Shown: positions 38,623 to 48,456 of the stretch, piece after piece
Numbering within the stretch: the stretch's first letter is position 1
Layout of the letters: the number at the start of each line of letters is the position of its first letter
Origin: Nostoc flagelliforme FACHB-838
Lineage (GTDB): Bacteria; Cyanobacteriota; Cyanobacteriia; Cyanobacteriales; Nostocaceae
NCBI RefSeq assembly: GCF_014698065.1
Contig: NZ_JACJSI010000034.1
Span: forward strand, 1-64,000
Direction of reading: 5' to 3'
DNA length: 64,000 bases
Made by a program: the position numbers and the translations under genes
Notes under the pieces: model-generated
What the model saw: the letters and a program-made list of their open reading frames with translations, nothing else
Told to the model about the DNA's origin: nothing
Database searches by the model: none

Positions 38623-38659
38623 TAAAAAAAGAGCAGTTGCACTGTAATGCAACTGCTCT
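38623..38659 (-). terminator. Rho-independent terminator of ndhH
   Basis: A 12-bp stem AGAGCAGTTGCA/TGCAACTGCTCT (38630-38641 and 38648-38659) with a 6-nt loop is followed on the minus strand by a run of T (38630-38624). It lies 28 nt past the ndhH stop. Confidence 0.88.
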
Positions 38660-38687
38660 AAAAACTAACTACTTAAATAGATATTTT

Positions 38688-39872
38688 CTACCTATCCACA
38701 GACCCCATAATTACGTCAACACTACCGAGAATCACCACAATATCTGCAACTTTCATTCCGCGCAGTAAATGTGGGACAATCTGGAGGTTGTTGAAATCTG
38801 CTGCGCGAATCTTCCAACGTGCAGGAAAGACATTATCATCGCCAACTAAATAAATTCCCAATTCACCTTTGCCACTTTCTACACGGGCGTAGATTTCACC
38901 CTTGGGCATCTTGAAAGTTGGGGAAACTTTTTTGCCGATGAATTGATAATCAAATGCGTCCCACTCTGATTTTTTACCTGCCGCTAAACGCTTGGCTTCC
39001 AGATTTTCGTAAGGGCCGCCAGGAAGTCCTTTAATTGCTTGGCGAATAATCTTCACAGATTCGCGCATTTCCCGCATCCGCACTACGTAACGGGCAAAGC
39101 AATCACCGGCGGTTTCCCACTGCACATCCCAGTCGAAATCGTCGTAACATTCGTAATGGTCAACTTTCCGCAAATCCCATTGCACGCCAGATGCGCGTAA
39201 CATGGGGCCAGAAAGTCCCCAGTTAATTGCTTCTTCACGGGTGATAGTACCAAGTCCCTCAACGCGTCGCCGGAAGATGGGGTTATCGGTTACTAAGCGT
39301 TCATACTCATCAATTTTGGGTAATAAGTACTCGCAAAATTCCAGACACTTATCTACCCAACCATAAGGTAAATCGGCTGCTACCCCACCAACGCGGAAGT
39401 AGTTGTTATTTACCATCCGATAACCTGTAGCCGCTTCCCACAAATCATAAATCATCTCCCGTTCCCGAAACTGGTAGAAGAAGGGAGTTTGTGCGCCTAC
39501 GTCAGCAAGGAAGGGGCCAAACCATAGCAAGTGGTTAGCGATACGGTTCAACTCCAGCATGATGACGCGGATGTAGCTAGCGCGTTTGGGGACAGCAACA
39601 CCTGCAAGCATCTCTGGGGCGTTAACAGTGACGGCTTCGTTGAACATTCCCGCCGCGTAGTCCCAGCGACTAACGTAGGGAACGTACATTACATTAGTGC
39701 GGTTCTCGGCGATTTTTTCCATTCCCCGGTGCAAATAGCCGATAACTGGTTCACAGTCAACAACATCCTCGCCATCCAGAGTCATGATTAGCCGCAGAAC
39801 CCCGTGCATTGAGGGGTGGTGTGGCCCCATGTTTAGCACCATTGGTTCAGTGCGGGTTTCTAGTCTGGTCAT
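38688..39872 (-). CDS. ndhH: NAD(P)H-quinone oxidoreductase subunit H
   Basis: The 394-residue hydrogenase-like (49-kDa-type) subunit of the thylakoid NDH-1 complex, which oxidises ferredoxin and reduces plastoquinone in cyclic and respiratory flow and CO2 uptake. Signatures are [48 protein letters not shown] and the C-terminal [20 protein letters not shown]. The frame is open 18 codons further up, but the ATG at 39870-39872 gives the standard start [10 protein letters not shown] and usual length. It is monocistronic with a strong terminator. Confidence 0.96.
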   Translation of the reverse strand: MTRLETRTEPMVLNMGPHHPSMHGVLRLIMTLDGEDVVDCEPVIGYLHRGMEKIAENRTNVMYVPYVSRWDYAAGMFNEAVTVNAPEMLAGVAVPKRASYIRVIMLELNRIANHLLWFGPFLADVGAQTPFFYQFREREMIYDLWEAATGYRMVNNNYFRVGGVAADLPYGWVDKCLEFCEYLLPKIDEYERLVTDNPIFRRRVEGLGTITREEAINWGLSGPMLRASGVQWDLRKVDHYECYDDFDWDVQWETAGDCFARYVVRMREMRESVKIIRQAIKGLPGGPYENLEAKRLAAGKKSEWDAFDYQFIGKKVSPTFKMPKGEIYARVESGKGELGIYLVGDDNVFPARWKIRAADFNNLQIVPHLLRGMKVADIVVILGSVDVIMGSVDR

Positions 39873-40300
39873 AGATTTCGTGTTCTCCGTTCGTGAAAAT
39901 TTTGAATTGAATCGCCCAGATGCCAACCACAGCCGATTTATCTAGTCTGCCAAAATGAGGTTTGTAGGGGCAATCTATATAAATTTGACTCTACAGGGTT
40001 ATGTTGGAGAGAGGATAGCAGCCGAGGAGTTGTAATTGATGTTTCATTTCGTTGCACCTCTTCAATTATTATAGGGAAGCTTGATATGCAAGGGATTGAG
40101 GCACAGGTTTTTTTCATCTAATCTCTTTTTGCATTGAAAATCCTGATGTTACGGATTGGGAATTGGGAATGGGTGTTAAATAAGACTTATGTATAAGTAG
40201 GAAAATTGAACCACAGAGGACGCAGAGGACACAGAGGAATAAGAGTTTAAGAGGTTTTTGGTGTAAGTCTTACCAAATATAAACAAAAATAAAATTAAAG
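39873..40300. other. Divergent intergenic region ndhH-rsmH, no gene seen
   Basis: About 430 bp holding the promoters of ndhH and rsmH. A half-copy of the CAGAGG repeat (CCACAGAGGACGCAGAGGAC) lies near 40.21 kb. No ORF is supported. Confidence 0.5.
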
Positions 40301-41197
40301 ATGAAATCAGATTTACAAACACCGCTAGATTTAGAAGAACTGGCTTTTTCTCATATTTCCGTTTTGGGACGGGAAGTAATTGAGGGTTTGGCGGTGCGTC
40401 CAGGTGGACATTATTTAGATGTAACGTTAGGTGGTGGTGGTCACAGTCGCTTGATTTTAGAAGCTGCTGCCGATGTACGGGTAACGGCAATTGACCAAGA
40501 TGAGGATGCTTTAGCAGCAGCGAGGAAAGAATTAGCAGAGTTTGGCGATCGCATACAATTTATTTATAGCAATTTTGCTGACTACGAGTTTCCCCCTAAC
40601 ACTTTCGATGGTATTTTAGCCGATTTGGGGGTGAGTTCTTACCATTTAGATCAAGCAGAACGAGGTTTCAGCTTTCGCCAAGCTGCAAATTTGGATATGC
40701 GAATGGATCGAGGGCGATCGCTAACTGCTGCTGATGTGATTAATAATTGGGATGAAGCAGAATTAGCAGATATTTTCTTTAAATACGGTGAAGAGAGATT
40801 ATCGCGGCGCATTGCTCGTCGGATTGTCGAACGGCGACCGTTACACACGACTACAGAATTGGCTGATGCGATCGCTTCTTCAGTTCCCCCCAAATACCGT
40901 TATGGCAGAATTCACCCCGCTACCCGTGTTTTTCAAGCTCTGCGAATTGTCGTCAACGATGAGTTAAAATCTCTAGAAACCTTTTTGGATAAAGCACCCA
41001 ATGCCCTTGTCCCTGGTGGCAGAATTGCAATTATCAGTTTTCACAGTCTGGAAGACCGCCCGGTGAAACATGGTTTAAGAAATTCACCTTTATTAAGGGT
41101 ATTGACAAAAAAACCAATTATTGCTCAAGAAGAAGAAATTAGTCAGAATCCGCGATCGCGATCGGCCAAACTGAGAATAGCCCAAAAGGCACTGTAA
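40301..41197 (+). CDS. rsmH: 16S rRNA (cytosine(1402)-N(4))-methyltransferase RsmH
   Basis: A 298-residue class I methyltransferase that N4-methylates C1402 in the ribosomal P site. Signatures are [18 protein letters not shown] motif [39 protein letters not shown] with DMRMD, and [16 protein letters not shown]; the end SAKLRIAQK is typical. In many bacteria it begins the dcw cell-division cluster, but no ftsL or mur gene follows here. ATG at 40301. Confidence 0.95.
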   Translation: MKSDLQTPLDLEELAFSHISVLGREVIEGLAVRPGGHYLDVTLGGGGHSRLILEAAADVRVTAIDQDEDALAAARKELAEFGDRIQFIYSNFADYEFPPNTFDGILADLGVSSYHLDQAERGFSFRQAANLDMRMDRGRSLTAADVINNWDEAELADIFFKYGEERLSRRIARRIVERRPLHTTTELADAIASSVPPKYRYGRIHPATRVFQALRIVVNDELKSLETFLDKAPNALVPGGRIAIISFHSLEDRPVKHGLRNSPLLRVLTKKPIIAQEEEISQNPRSRSAKLRIAQKAL

Positions 41198-41272
41198 CTA
41201 CAATGCAGCCTTAAACTGCTCCATCTCAACGATCTGTTAATCTAGCGTTGTTGAGGAGTTAAAAAATAGTAG

Positions 41273-41926
41273 ATGGAAATTAGTAATCTGTTTACAGCAG
41301 GTGGCATAGTAATGTGGCCTCTGCTGGGGTTTTCTTTGTTAGGTGTGGCGCTGATTATTGAACGTATCATCTTTTGGGTAAGGATAAATAATCACCAAAA
41401 TAAAGTAGTGCGAGAGGTACTACAGCTTTATCGCCTTGATAATGTAGTTGGTGCTTTAGATAAGTTGCAGAAAAATGCTGATTTACCGATTGCTCGAATT
41501 TTTTTAGCAGCTTTAGAATTAGAAGAGCCGACACCAGAGGAATTTCGTTTGGCATTAGAAAGTGAAGCCCAAGGCGAACTCCCCTTACTCAAGCGTTCGC
41601 AAAATATTTTTGAGACAATTATTGGTCTTGCGCCCCTGTTGGGACTTCTAGGAACTGTTTTGGGATTAATTAACTCTTTTGCCTCTCTAAATATCGGAGA
41701 TGTGGGAGGTACTAAAACAACAGGTGTAACATCTGGAATTAGTGAAGCTTTAGTATCCACAGCATCAGGGTTGGTAGTGGCAATTTTTACACTATTATTT
41801 GCTAATACCTTCCGAGGACTCTACCAGCGCCAAATTGCCTGGATTCAAGAATATGGTGGACAGTTAGAATTACTCTACCGCCGTCGCTACGAAAGAGGAG
41901 ATAAATCTTATGTGCCTAGCAGATGA
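41273..41926 (+). CDS. MotA/TolQ/ExbB-type proton channel protein
   Basis: A 217-residue inner-membrane protein with three hydrophobic segments: GGIVMWPLLGFSLLGVALIIERIIF near the N-terminus, and a pair around LAPLLGLLGTVLGLINSF and ALVSTASGLVVAIFTLLF. The GLLGTVLG stretch and the preceding cytoplasmic loop with RIFLAALELE are typical of ExbB/TolQ. Such channels use proton flow to energise ExbD/TolR and TonB-type systems. No exbD follows within reach, so its partner is elsewhere. GAGGAG lies about 14 nt upstream of the ATG. Confidence 0.85.
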   Translation: MEISNLFTAGGIVMWPLLGFSLLGVALIIERIIFWVRINNHQNKVVREVLQLYRLDNVVGALDKLQKNADLPIARIFLAALELEEPTPEEFRLALESEAQGELPLLKRSQNIFETIIGLAPLLGLLGTVLGLINSFASLNIGDVGGTKTTGVTSGISEALVSTASGLVVAIFTLLFANTFRGLYQRQIAWIQEYGGQLELLYRRRYERGDKSYVPSR

Positions 41927-42071
41927 AGCAGAACTGGATAATGTAAATTAGTAATCGGTAATTGGGATTAGTTCACTAATTGTTACCGATTTTTCTCTAC
42001 ATTTTTTGGCTCTAATAATATTCTAAAATGACGAATAGGTTTTTTCGCTACAGTTTTTGAGGAAATATTCC

Positions 42072-42278
42072 ATGACTATTTGGGTAAACGAGCAAATTGA
42101 TCCGTCTGGGATGATTCATGCCTGTATTGCGACTTGTAATGAATCTCAAGCCAAAGATTGCCATGATTCATTTCAGAATAATTTGACCGAGACGCAAAAG
42201 GCAGCAGGTTGGGTAGCGCAATTGCGGACAGTTAATTCTTGGGATGAAGTGCCGGTGAATTCTTTAAAACTCAATTAA
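42072..42278 (+). CDS. Small conserved hypothetical protein
   Basis: A 68-residue soluble protein from the ATG at 42072 (TIWVNEQIDPSGMIHACIATC); five more codons upstream to 42057 are open. It has three cysteines (ACIATCNE, KDCHDSF) and no known motif. It is a single gene between the ExbB-like gene and an uncertain ORF. No function is proposed. Confidence 0.6.
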   Translation: MTIWVNEQIDPSGMIHACIATCNESQAKDCHDSFQNNLTETQKAAGWVAQLRTVNSWDEVPVNSLKLN

Positions 42279-42422
42279 TTGAGTGCTATCGAAAGTAGAC
42301 TGCATAGCTTATAACGATTCCAGCAAAGGTAAGGTACAGAAAAAAACAACCAACCATAGATGAATATGAATCCTCGTAGGGTTGCATAGCTAACTGTGTA
42401 ACCCTACTGCAAATTCTCTTAG

Positions 42423-42689
42423 ATGGAAGTTATTTTTTGGGATTTTGATCGAAGAGATATTAAGAGCGTAGGCGTAGCCCGTTATATGCATCGCTTGTCT
42501 ACCACAAGCTGCACTTATGCCAATGCTGATAGCGATCGCAGCAAATCATGTTACAACAGGTTAATAAAGGATAAAATTCGGATTAAAATTCTCAAGTTAT
42601 TAGCAACTGCTGACAAAAAAAGCAATATATTAGAGAAAATTGATGATTTTTTGGAACTTTTAAGAGCTATTATCTATACCGGAGATTAA
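42423..42689 (+). CDS. Doubtful 88-residue ORF containing a dispersed repeat
   Basis: The frame reads through a GCGTAGGCGTAGCC repeat (about 42.47-42.50 kb, also seen near 27.36 kb), which is normally non-coding. The C-terminal half is Lys/Ile-rich and helical. No family resemblance is visible and the ribosome site is weak. It may be a decayed gene or a chance frame. Confidence 0.25.
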   Translation: MEVIFWDFDRRDIKSVGVARYMHRLSTTSCTYANADSDRSKSCYNRLIKDKIRIKILKLLATADKKSNILEKIDDFLELLRAIIYTGD

Positions 42690-42721
42690 ATTAGAAAACT
42701 TGCATAAACCGAATCAATTTA

Positions 42722-43279
42722 GTGAACTATCCCAAGGTTTACATTTCGGAGCAAGCCTGTCCCATTAATTTAGTTGGTGAAACGGGACAAGCGGTTCAAA
42801 TTTCAATTCATCCTCCCAGTCAATATATCTGTGCCAACTGCGAACGGATATTACCAGATTGGAAACGGCAGCCATTTTTACGAGTAGTGATTGTGTTACA
42901 ACAATCGCGTTATCAACTAGTCGAAAAGACAGCAGAAGTAGAATCAGAGAAAGAACGCCTGCGAGAAAAGTTTATGAGATTTGGCTGTGATTTAGCATTT
43001 AATCTGCGCGATCGCGGCTATTTAACAGACTTAATCGACCCTCGTACAGGCTATCCTTTGCTGTCTCATCCTGGAGCAATCCCTCACGATGACACAGCAG
43101 TTGTCAAAGCTTTGCTCAACTATCCAGTGATTAAAAATCAATGCCGTGTATTAATTCATCCCGATTGGGGTGCAGCAGTTTATCCTAGTATCTTGATATC
43201 AGAAGCTCCGCCAATTGTGATCGAATGGGTTACAAAAGGCATAGCATCCATGCATGGATGGAAAGAAATTGATTATTAG
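42722..43279 (+). CDS. MMADHC-like protein (methylmalonic aciduria/homocystinuria type D homologue)
   Basis: A 185-residue protein starting at GTG (MNYPKVYISEQACPINLVGE). The pattern FMRFGCDLAFNLRDRGYLTDLIDPRTGYPLLSHPG and LIHPDWGAAVYPS resembles cyanobacterial proteins annotated as homologues of the human MMADHC cobalamin-trafficking protein. The actual role in cyanobacteria is not known; a thiol (Cys90 region, RFGCD) may matter. It precedes a DUF3445 gene by 90 bp on the same strand. Confidence 0.7.
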   Translation: MNYPKVYISEQACPINLVGETGQAVQISIHPPSQYICANCERILPDWKRQPFLRVVIVLQQSRYQLVEKTAEVESEKERLREKFMRFGCDLAFNLRDRGYLTDLIDPRTGYPLLSHPGAIPHDDTAVVKALLNYPVIKNQCRVLIHPDWGAAVYPSILISEAPPIVIEWVTKGIASMHGWKEIDY

Positions 43280-43368
43280 TCATTGGTCATTTGTCATTGG
43301 TTATTTCTTCCTTATCCCTTCATATATATTGGAAATGAGGAGAATAAAAAACAAGCATCATAGAATTT

Positions 43369-44403
43369 GTGTCTTTAGACAACAACTTTTTCCAGGAAGC
43401 TAAGACAGTCGAAGCCTCTAATAGTGCGGCTTACTACTTTCCTCTGATGAGTGGACGCTACGAAGTCAAGCCGGGGATGATGGCTTTTGGTTCCTGTTTT
43501 GGTAACATTCAGGCTGATCAGCAGGTATTTCAAATTGATGATAATTTTGCCCACTACCGTCAGGCTAAACTTTTAGCTCGTGGCGAACGGTTGAGCAAAT
43601 ACTACCAAACCTGTAATTATTCTAAAACTGTGGCAGGTGCGATCGCTCGTTTAATAATTAATCGCCTCATCCAAGAACACCCACAGCATTTTCACTACCA
43701 AAAGTCAATAGATAACACTCTGAAATTCCACAGCCAACTTACCAAAGAAACTCTCTATTTAGATGCAGAGTTGCAGTTACAGCAAGTTGAGGGTAGTTCT
43801 GTTGTTCCAGCTTACGCCTCTACCCTTGATGCACTTGCAGCACAGGTACAAGAAGACTTGACAATTATCTGTCGTTCTGATGATGGTAGCAACTGGCTGG
43901 GTGCAGTTCATCTCTGCTATCCCAACCACTGGTCAGCTGAAGAGAAAATTGGTAAGGATTTCGCCACAATTCATGCACCTGTGGCTGGGATGGAAAAAAT
44001 TAATCGGCGTGCAGGTGCGATCGCTCATACAATGATTACCCACAAACCGATGGTGCGCTTTGCTTGGGGTTTGAGTACCGATACCCGCCTTAACCACCAT
44101 CCCAAATCACCGTCTGGTGTGTCAGTTGAACAATGGCAAGGTAGAAACTTTGATCCGCAGCATCCCAGACTTTATCTGCGAATTGAGCGCCAAGTAATTT
44201 GGGGGCTACCAGAGTATGAAGCAGCGCTGTTTACTATTCGTACTTACTTTAGAGATTGTGCTTTAGTGAGAAAAAACCCGGTGTTACGGTCTAAATTGCG
44301 TGAGGCAATCGAATCTATGACACCGGAATCTCTAGTTTATAAAGGCTTGGCAGAGAGCAAAGCCAATATTTTGCAGTGGCTGATGTCTACAGAAATTATC
44401 TGA
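43369..44403 (+). CDS. DUF3445 haem-dependent oxidative N-demethylase-family protein
   Basis: A 344-residue protein of the DUF3445 family. Recognisable parts are YYFPLMSGRYEVKPGMMAFG, DDGSNWLGAVHLCYPNHWSAEEKIGKDFATIHAPVAGM, and VRFAWGLSTDTRLNHHP, with several conserved histidines that may bind haem; YLRIERQVIWGLPEYEAALFTIRTY ends the core. Characterised relatives oxidatively demethylate amines using haem and flavin partners. It starts with GTG; the GAGGAGA at 43336 is too distant for a normal ribosome site, so the true start might lie slightly earlier. Confidence 0.8.
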   Translation: MSLDNNFFQEAKTVEASNSAAYYFPLMSGRYEVKPGMMAFGSCFGNIQADQQVFQIDDNFAHYRQAKLLARGERLSKYYQTCNYSKTVAGAIARLIINRLIQEHPQHFHYQKSIDNTLKFHSQLTKETLYLDAELQLQQVEGSSVVPAYASTLDALAAQVQEDLTIICRSDDGSNWLGAVHLCYPNHWSAEEKIGKDFATIHAPVAGMEKINRRAGAIAHTMITHKPMVRFAWGLSTDTRLNHHPKSPSGVSVEQWQGRNFDPQHPRLYLRIERQVIWGLPEYEAALFTIRTYFRDCALVRKNPVLRSKLREAIESMTPESLVYKGLAESKANILQWLMSTEII

Positions 44404-44412
44404 TATCTGCCC

Positions 44413-45429
44413 TCAACTATTTTTCGGTCGTCGCAATTGCTGCGAACCAATTGGGCCGAGAATTTGGTTAAGGCTACGCAATTGCTCTGCTGTACCCATA
44501 CCAATTAACCGATCGCCTGGCATTAAAACCGTATCGCCAGTGGGGCCACCAATTAAAGTCCCATCAAGGCGGCGAATTGCCAGAACTAATGCCCCAGACT
44601 GCGATCGCAATCTCGCTTTTTGCAAACTTTGACCGACAAAGGGACAGAAAGCCGGGTCGAGTAAAAATTCTTCCATATACAATTGGCGGTCTGCACCTGT
44701 CAAAATCCCGTCTACAAAGTCCAATACTTGAGGTCTAAGAGCCGCAGCAGCCATGCGCTTGCCACCAGTAATATAGGGAGATATGACTTCATCTGCACCA
44801 CCGCGTCGTAACTTCTGCAAAGCTTCTTCTGTACTTGCCCGGGCGATCACCCGAATTCCTGTATTCAGTGTTTTGGCTGATAAAACAATATATAAATTTT
44901 CGGCATCTGAAGGGAGTGCGGCAACGATACACATCGCCCGTTCAATGCCGACTTTCAGAAGTGTATCATCTAGGGTAGCATCACCTTGATATGCCGTGTA
45001 ACCTTCTGCCTGTGCCCTTTGTACAGATTCCATCTCCGAATCAATCACTACAAAAGGTACATCTTCTGCCCGAAATTCCTTGGCAATTTGACGACCAGTC
45101 CGGCTAAATCCACAAATGATGTAATGTTCTGTTAGGGATTCCATTAACCGCCTCTGTTGCTGTAGCCGAATTCCTTGTTGAAAGTAGCCTTGAATGATCG
45201 CTTCTGTAAATCTGTTGACAATGTAACCGATATTCATTACACCCAACAAAATCAGGGCAATGGTAAACAATCGTCCTCTGCTACCCAGTGGGTGCGTCTC
45301 ACTATATCCCACAGTTGCGAGAGTGATCACTGTCATGTAAGCTGCATCTTCCCATGCCCAGCCCTCCACTAGTGAATACCACAAAGTGCCAATTAGGAAA
45401 ACACCACCAAGAGCGATCGCCCCAGCCAT
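44413..45429 (-). CDS. Two-TM potassium channel with RCK (TrkA) domains
   Basis: A 338-residue channel: a first hydrophobic segment (AGAIALGGVFLIGTLWYSLV), the pore helix and filter TVGYSE at residues 39-44, a second segment (LFTIALILLGVMNIGYIV), then a TrkA-N/RCK Rossmann domain (YIICGFSRTGRQIAKEF, VIDSEMESV, GDATLDDTL) and a TrkA-C domain (VLAIRRLDGTLIGGPTGDTVLMPGDRLIGMG). It would pass K+ under ligand control. AAGGAG sits 4 nt before the ATG. The frame stays open upstream to a TAG about 23 codons away without a standard start codon. Confidence 0.9.
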   Translation of the reverse strand: MAGAIALGGVFLIGTLWYSLVEGWAWEDAAYMTVITLATVGYSETHPLGSRGRLFTIALILLGVMNIGYIVNRFTEAIIQGYFQQGIRLQQQRRLMESLTEHYIICGFSRTGRQIAKEFRAEDVPFVVIDSEMESVQRAQAEGYTAYQGDATLDDTLLKVGIERAMCIVAALPSDAENLYIVLSAKTLNTGIRVIARASTEEALQKLRRGGADEVISPYITGGKRMAAAALRPQVLDFVDGILTGADRQLYMEEFLLDPAFCPFVGQSLQKARLRSQSGALVLAIRRLDGTLIGGPTGDTVLMPGDRLIGMGTAEQLRSLNQILGPIGSQQLRRPKNS

Positions 45430-45692
45430 TAACTCCTTTTGGATACGTTGATATTTTTGCTCAAGTGTTGAGAATGACGTAAAAATAGTACTTTTAGCCT
45501 ACTTTTTCTAGTTTTGTACTAACTTTATCGCATTTGTGGTTTTTAGTACATTTAAACTATAAATTATCCAGCGATGAAAGGTCACTCTTGGAAGCCGCCA
45601 CCGTAGGCGATCGCTCTTCTTTAGCCTAAAGTCTAGTAGTAAATCACCATATTGTACTGTGTAGATATTAGCTGCAAAATAGATAACTAGAG

Positions 45693-46524
45693 ATGATTTC
45701 TGCTGTTGTTCGACCTCTAAATTTGGTAGTTAGTTTGCTGCTATCTTGTTGTTTATTGCTGACAAGCTGTCACCCGACACAGATGAAAAGCAAAGCATCT
45801 CAGGTAGCTCAATTAGTTCTAGTTTCGTTAAGTGATCCGACTACTTTTAACTATGCCATTAATGACTCTCCATACAGTGTTTTTTCTCTGATTTACAAGG
45901 GATTGATCGATGAGAATGTTATGACTAGTAAGTTAGAGCCAGGACTGGCAGAATCTTGGCCAATCTCTGCTGATAAAAAGCAAATTATTTTTACTTTAAA
46001 AACAGGATTGAAATGATCAATCAAGAATTGATGCCGCAGTTCAAATTCAACAAGACTTCAGTGAAATTGGTATCAAAGCAGATATGCAGGTAGTCAGCTT
46101 TAACGTAGTATTGCAAAAGCTGCTCTCTCGTCGAGATTGGGATTGTTATGTCGGTGCGTTTGGTGTTCCCGGTGCAGATGTTGAACCTAATCTTCTATCT
46201 TTATTTTGGACTAGTCAAGGCTCATTTCATCAATTCAACCAAGGTGCGCTACCAGCAAAATCCCCACTTAAAGGATGGGTAGTTTCTGATTGGAAAAGAG
46301 AAATTGACAGTCTTTTCCGTGCAGGATTTAAAGAACTAGATGAAACCAAGCGCAAGGCGATTTATGGCAGATTTCAACAAATAGTTGCTGAACAGTTGCC
46401 AATATTCTGCCTTGTAAATCCAATCTCGTTTCAGGCAGTGCGTGAACGCGTCAATCCCATCAATTTTTCTGCCTTGGGGCCAACTTTTTGGAATATTGAT
46501 GAACTGAAAATAACAGAAAAATAA
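45693..46524 (+). pseudogene. Family 5 (peptide/nickel) ABC substrate-binding lipoprotein, internal deletion
   Basis: The N-terminal piece (45693-46016, 107 residues) has a signal sequence and lipobox LLTSC, then SLSDPTTFNYAINDSPYSVFSLIYKGL and AESWPISADKKQIIFTLK, the start of an SBP_bac_5 protein. It stops at 46014-46016. The C-terminal piece continues in the +1 frame from 46015 (SRIDAAVQIQQDFSEIGIKADMQ) to 46524, with WDCYVGAFGVPGADVEPN and AIYGRFQQIVAEQLPIFCLVNP. Together about 276 residues remain of a family of 500-600, so some 300 central codons are missing at about 46.014 kb and the frame is shifted. It would not make a working transporter component. Confidence 0.82.
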
Positions 46525-46974
46525 CTATAGCAGTCCTAAATCATTTGTGAAAATTATATATATCTTTTTTCTTTCTTATCTTTGTGTCCTTGGTGGTTCG
46601 TTTCCTCATCTATATTTTTCACGACTCATTTAAGATTGCTATAATTCATAACTCTCTTAACTTTTTGGCAGTTTTCCCGCACACAGCAAGGCGAATTTCG
46701 CCATGTGTCCTAGCGCGTCAAAAGCGTAGGTTAGTATTTAACGAGTCAGGCTTGGACATTAGTGAGAAATCTACCCAGACGGGCTGCGCCTACGCAAATT
46801 GCCTGTTGCTCAAGCGTTGAGTACAAAATTTTTTCATCACCGCCATGTTTTTGAGGTCACATAAGCGTTAGTTTAAGAAGAAGTACGAGTTGTGCTAAAT
46901 AAAAAGTATTTTTTAGGGATTTCTAGGAAACTAGTAAATAACTATATAATGAAAAACTTTCAGGAGGAGCGGTA
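46525..46974. other. Intergenic with dispersed repeats; argD leader
   Basis: 450 bp. A 78-codon frame (46584-46820) reads through repeat strings (GGGCTGCGCCTACGC) and is not supported. Upstream of argD there is a TATAAT-like box near 46.945 kb and AGGAGGAGC as ribosome site just before the GTG. Confidence 0.45.
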
Positions 46975-48258
46975 GTGAGCCTACAAACTCTCGTTGACCA
47001 AGCCACCATCCCCCCAGATTCAGGGTCTGTAGCATCTAGTCCCTTTGATACAGATAGCTTTAATGAAGCTGTCATGTCTACCTACGGCCGGTTTCCCTTA
47101 GCCTTAGAACGGGGCGCTGGATGCCGGGTTTGGGATACACAGGGACAAGAATATCTGGACTTTGTAGCGGGAATTGCCACTTGTACTTTAGGACATGCCC
47201 ACCCAGTGATGGTAGAAGCGGTAACACGCCAAATTCAGAAGCTGCATCACGTTTCTAATTTGTACTACATCCCTGAACAAGGTGAATTGGCAAAATGGCT
47301 TGTTGATCATTCCTGTGCCGATCGCGTATTTTTCTGCAACTCTGGAGCAGAAGCTAATGAAGCTGCAATTAAACTGGCGCGGAAATATGCCCACACAGTA
47401 TTAGAAATTGAAAAACCGATTATTTTAACCGCCAATGCCAGTTTCCACGGACGGACTTTGGCAACGATTACCGCAACTGCACAACCGAAGTATCAAAAAT
47501 ATTTTGATCCCTTGGTTCCTGGTTTCCACTACGTAAATTACAACGATATTAACGCTGTGGAAGTGGCGATTAGTGAGTTGGATGAAGGCGATTATCGGGT
47601 AGCGGCGATTCTGATTGAGCCATTGCAGGGAGAAGGCGGTGTGCGTCCAGGAGATGTTGCCTATTTCCAAAAGCTCCGGCAAATTTGCGATGAAACTGGC
47701 ATTTTATTGATTTTCGATGAAGTGCAAGTTGGTATGGGACGCAGTGGCAAATTATGGGCTTACGAACATCTTGGTGTTGAACCGGATATTTTCACCAGTG
47801 CTAAAGGCTTAGGTGGCGGTATCCCCATCGGCGCAATGATGAGCAAAAAATTCTGTGATGTTTTTCAACCAGGGGAACATGCCAGCACCTTTGGCGGAAA
47901 TCCTTTTGTATGTGGTGTAGCACTCAGTGTTTGCCAGACATTGGAACGGGAAAATATTTTACAGAATGTGCAAGATAGGGGTGAACAATTGCGATCTGGA
48001 TTGCAGGCGATCGCAGCTAAATATCCTCAGCACATTGGCGAAGTTCGTGGCTGGGGTTTAATCAACGGTTTGGACTTGCGAGCCAACATTGAGCTAACGG
48101 CAGCCGATGTTGTCAATGCTGCCATCAAGGAGGGTGTATTGCTTGTACCAGCGGGGCCAAAAGTAGTCCGGTTTGTGCCACCGCTAATTGTCCCAGAGGC
48201 AGAAGTAAACACTGCCTTAGAAGCTGTGGATCGAGCGATCGCAACTCTCACAGCTTAA
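46975..48258 (+). CDS. argD: Acetylornithine aminotransferase
   Basis: A 427-residue class III PLP aminotransferase for arginine synthesis (N-acetylglutamate semialdehyde to N-acetylornithine). Signatures are FCNSGAEANEAAIKLARKYA (about residues 122-141), ASFHGRTLATITAT, IFDEVQVGMGRSGKLWAYEH and the PLP lysine in TSAKGLGGGIPIGAM (about 280-290). The start is a GTG with a strong AGGAGGAG site. The N-terminal 30 residues are poorly conserved. ArgD can also act on succinyldiaminopimelate. Confidence 0.93.
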   Translation: MSLQTLVDQATIPPDSGSVASSPFDTDSFNEAVMSTYGRFPLALERGAGCRVWDTQGQEYLDFVAGIATCTLGHAHPVMVEAVTRQIQKLHHVSNLYYIPEQGELAKWLVDHSCADRVFFCNSGAEANEAAIKLARKYAHTVLEIEKPIILTANASFHGRTLATITATAQPKYQKYFDPLVPGFHYVNYNDINAVEVAISELDEGDYRVAAILIEPLQGEGGVRPGDVAYFQKLRQICDETGILLIFDEVQVGMGRSGKLWAYEHLGVEPDIFTSAKGLGGGIPIGAMMSKKFCDVFQPGEHASTFGGNPFVCGVALSVCQTLERENILQNVQDRGEQLRSGLQAIAAKYPQHIGEVRGWGLINGLDLRANIELTAADVVNAAIKEGVLLVPAGPKVVRFVPPLIVPEAEVNTALEAVDRAIATLTA

Positions 48259-48456
48259 ATAATCAAAAAGTACATCCGTAGGGGCACGGTATGCCATGCC
48301 CCTACACATTGCGATATAGTTTTGTACTGCATCTTAATGGGAACCGCTATAAGTCTTTGTGCTTATCCCTCGCTTTTTCTGACTTTTATTTTAATTTTTA
48401 CTAAAACAATTGATTTTTTGAGCTATGTATGTTGTATTGCTATCCCCGCGTTCTCT

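Noticed and set aside
46584-46820. 78-residue plus-strand ORF
   Set aside because: Runs through dispersed repeat strings and shows no protein-family pattern.
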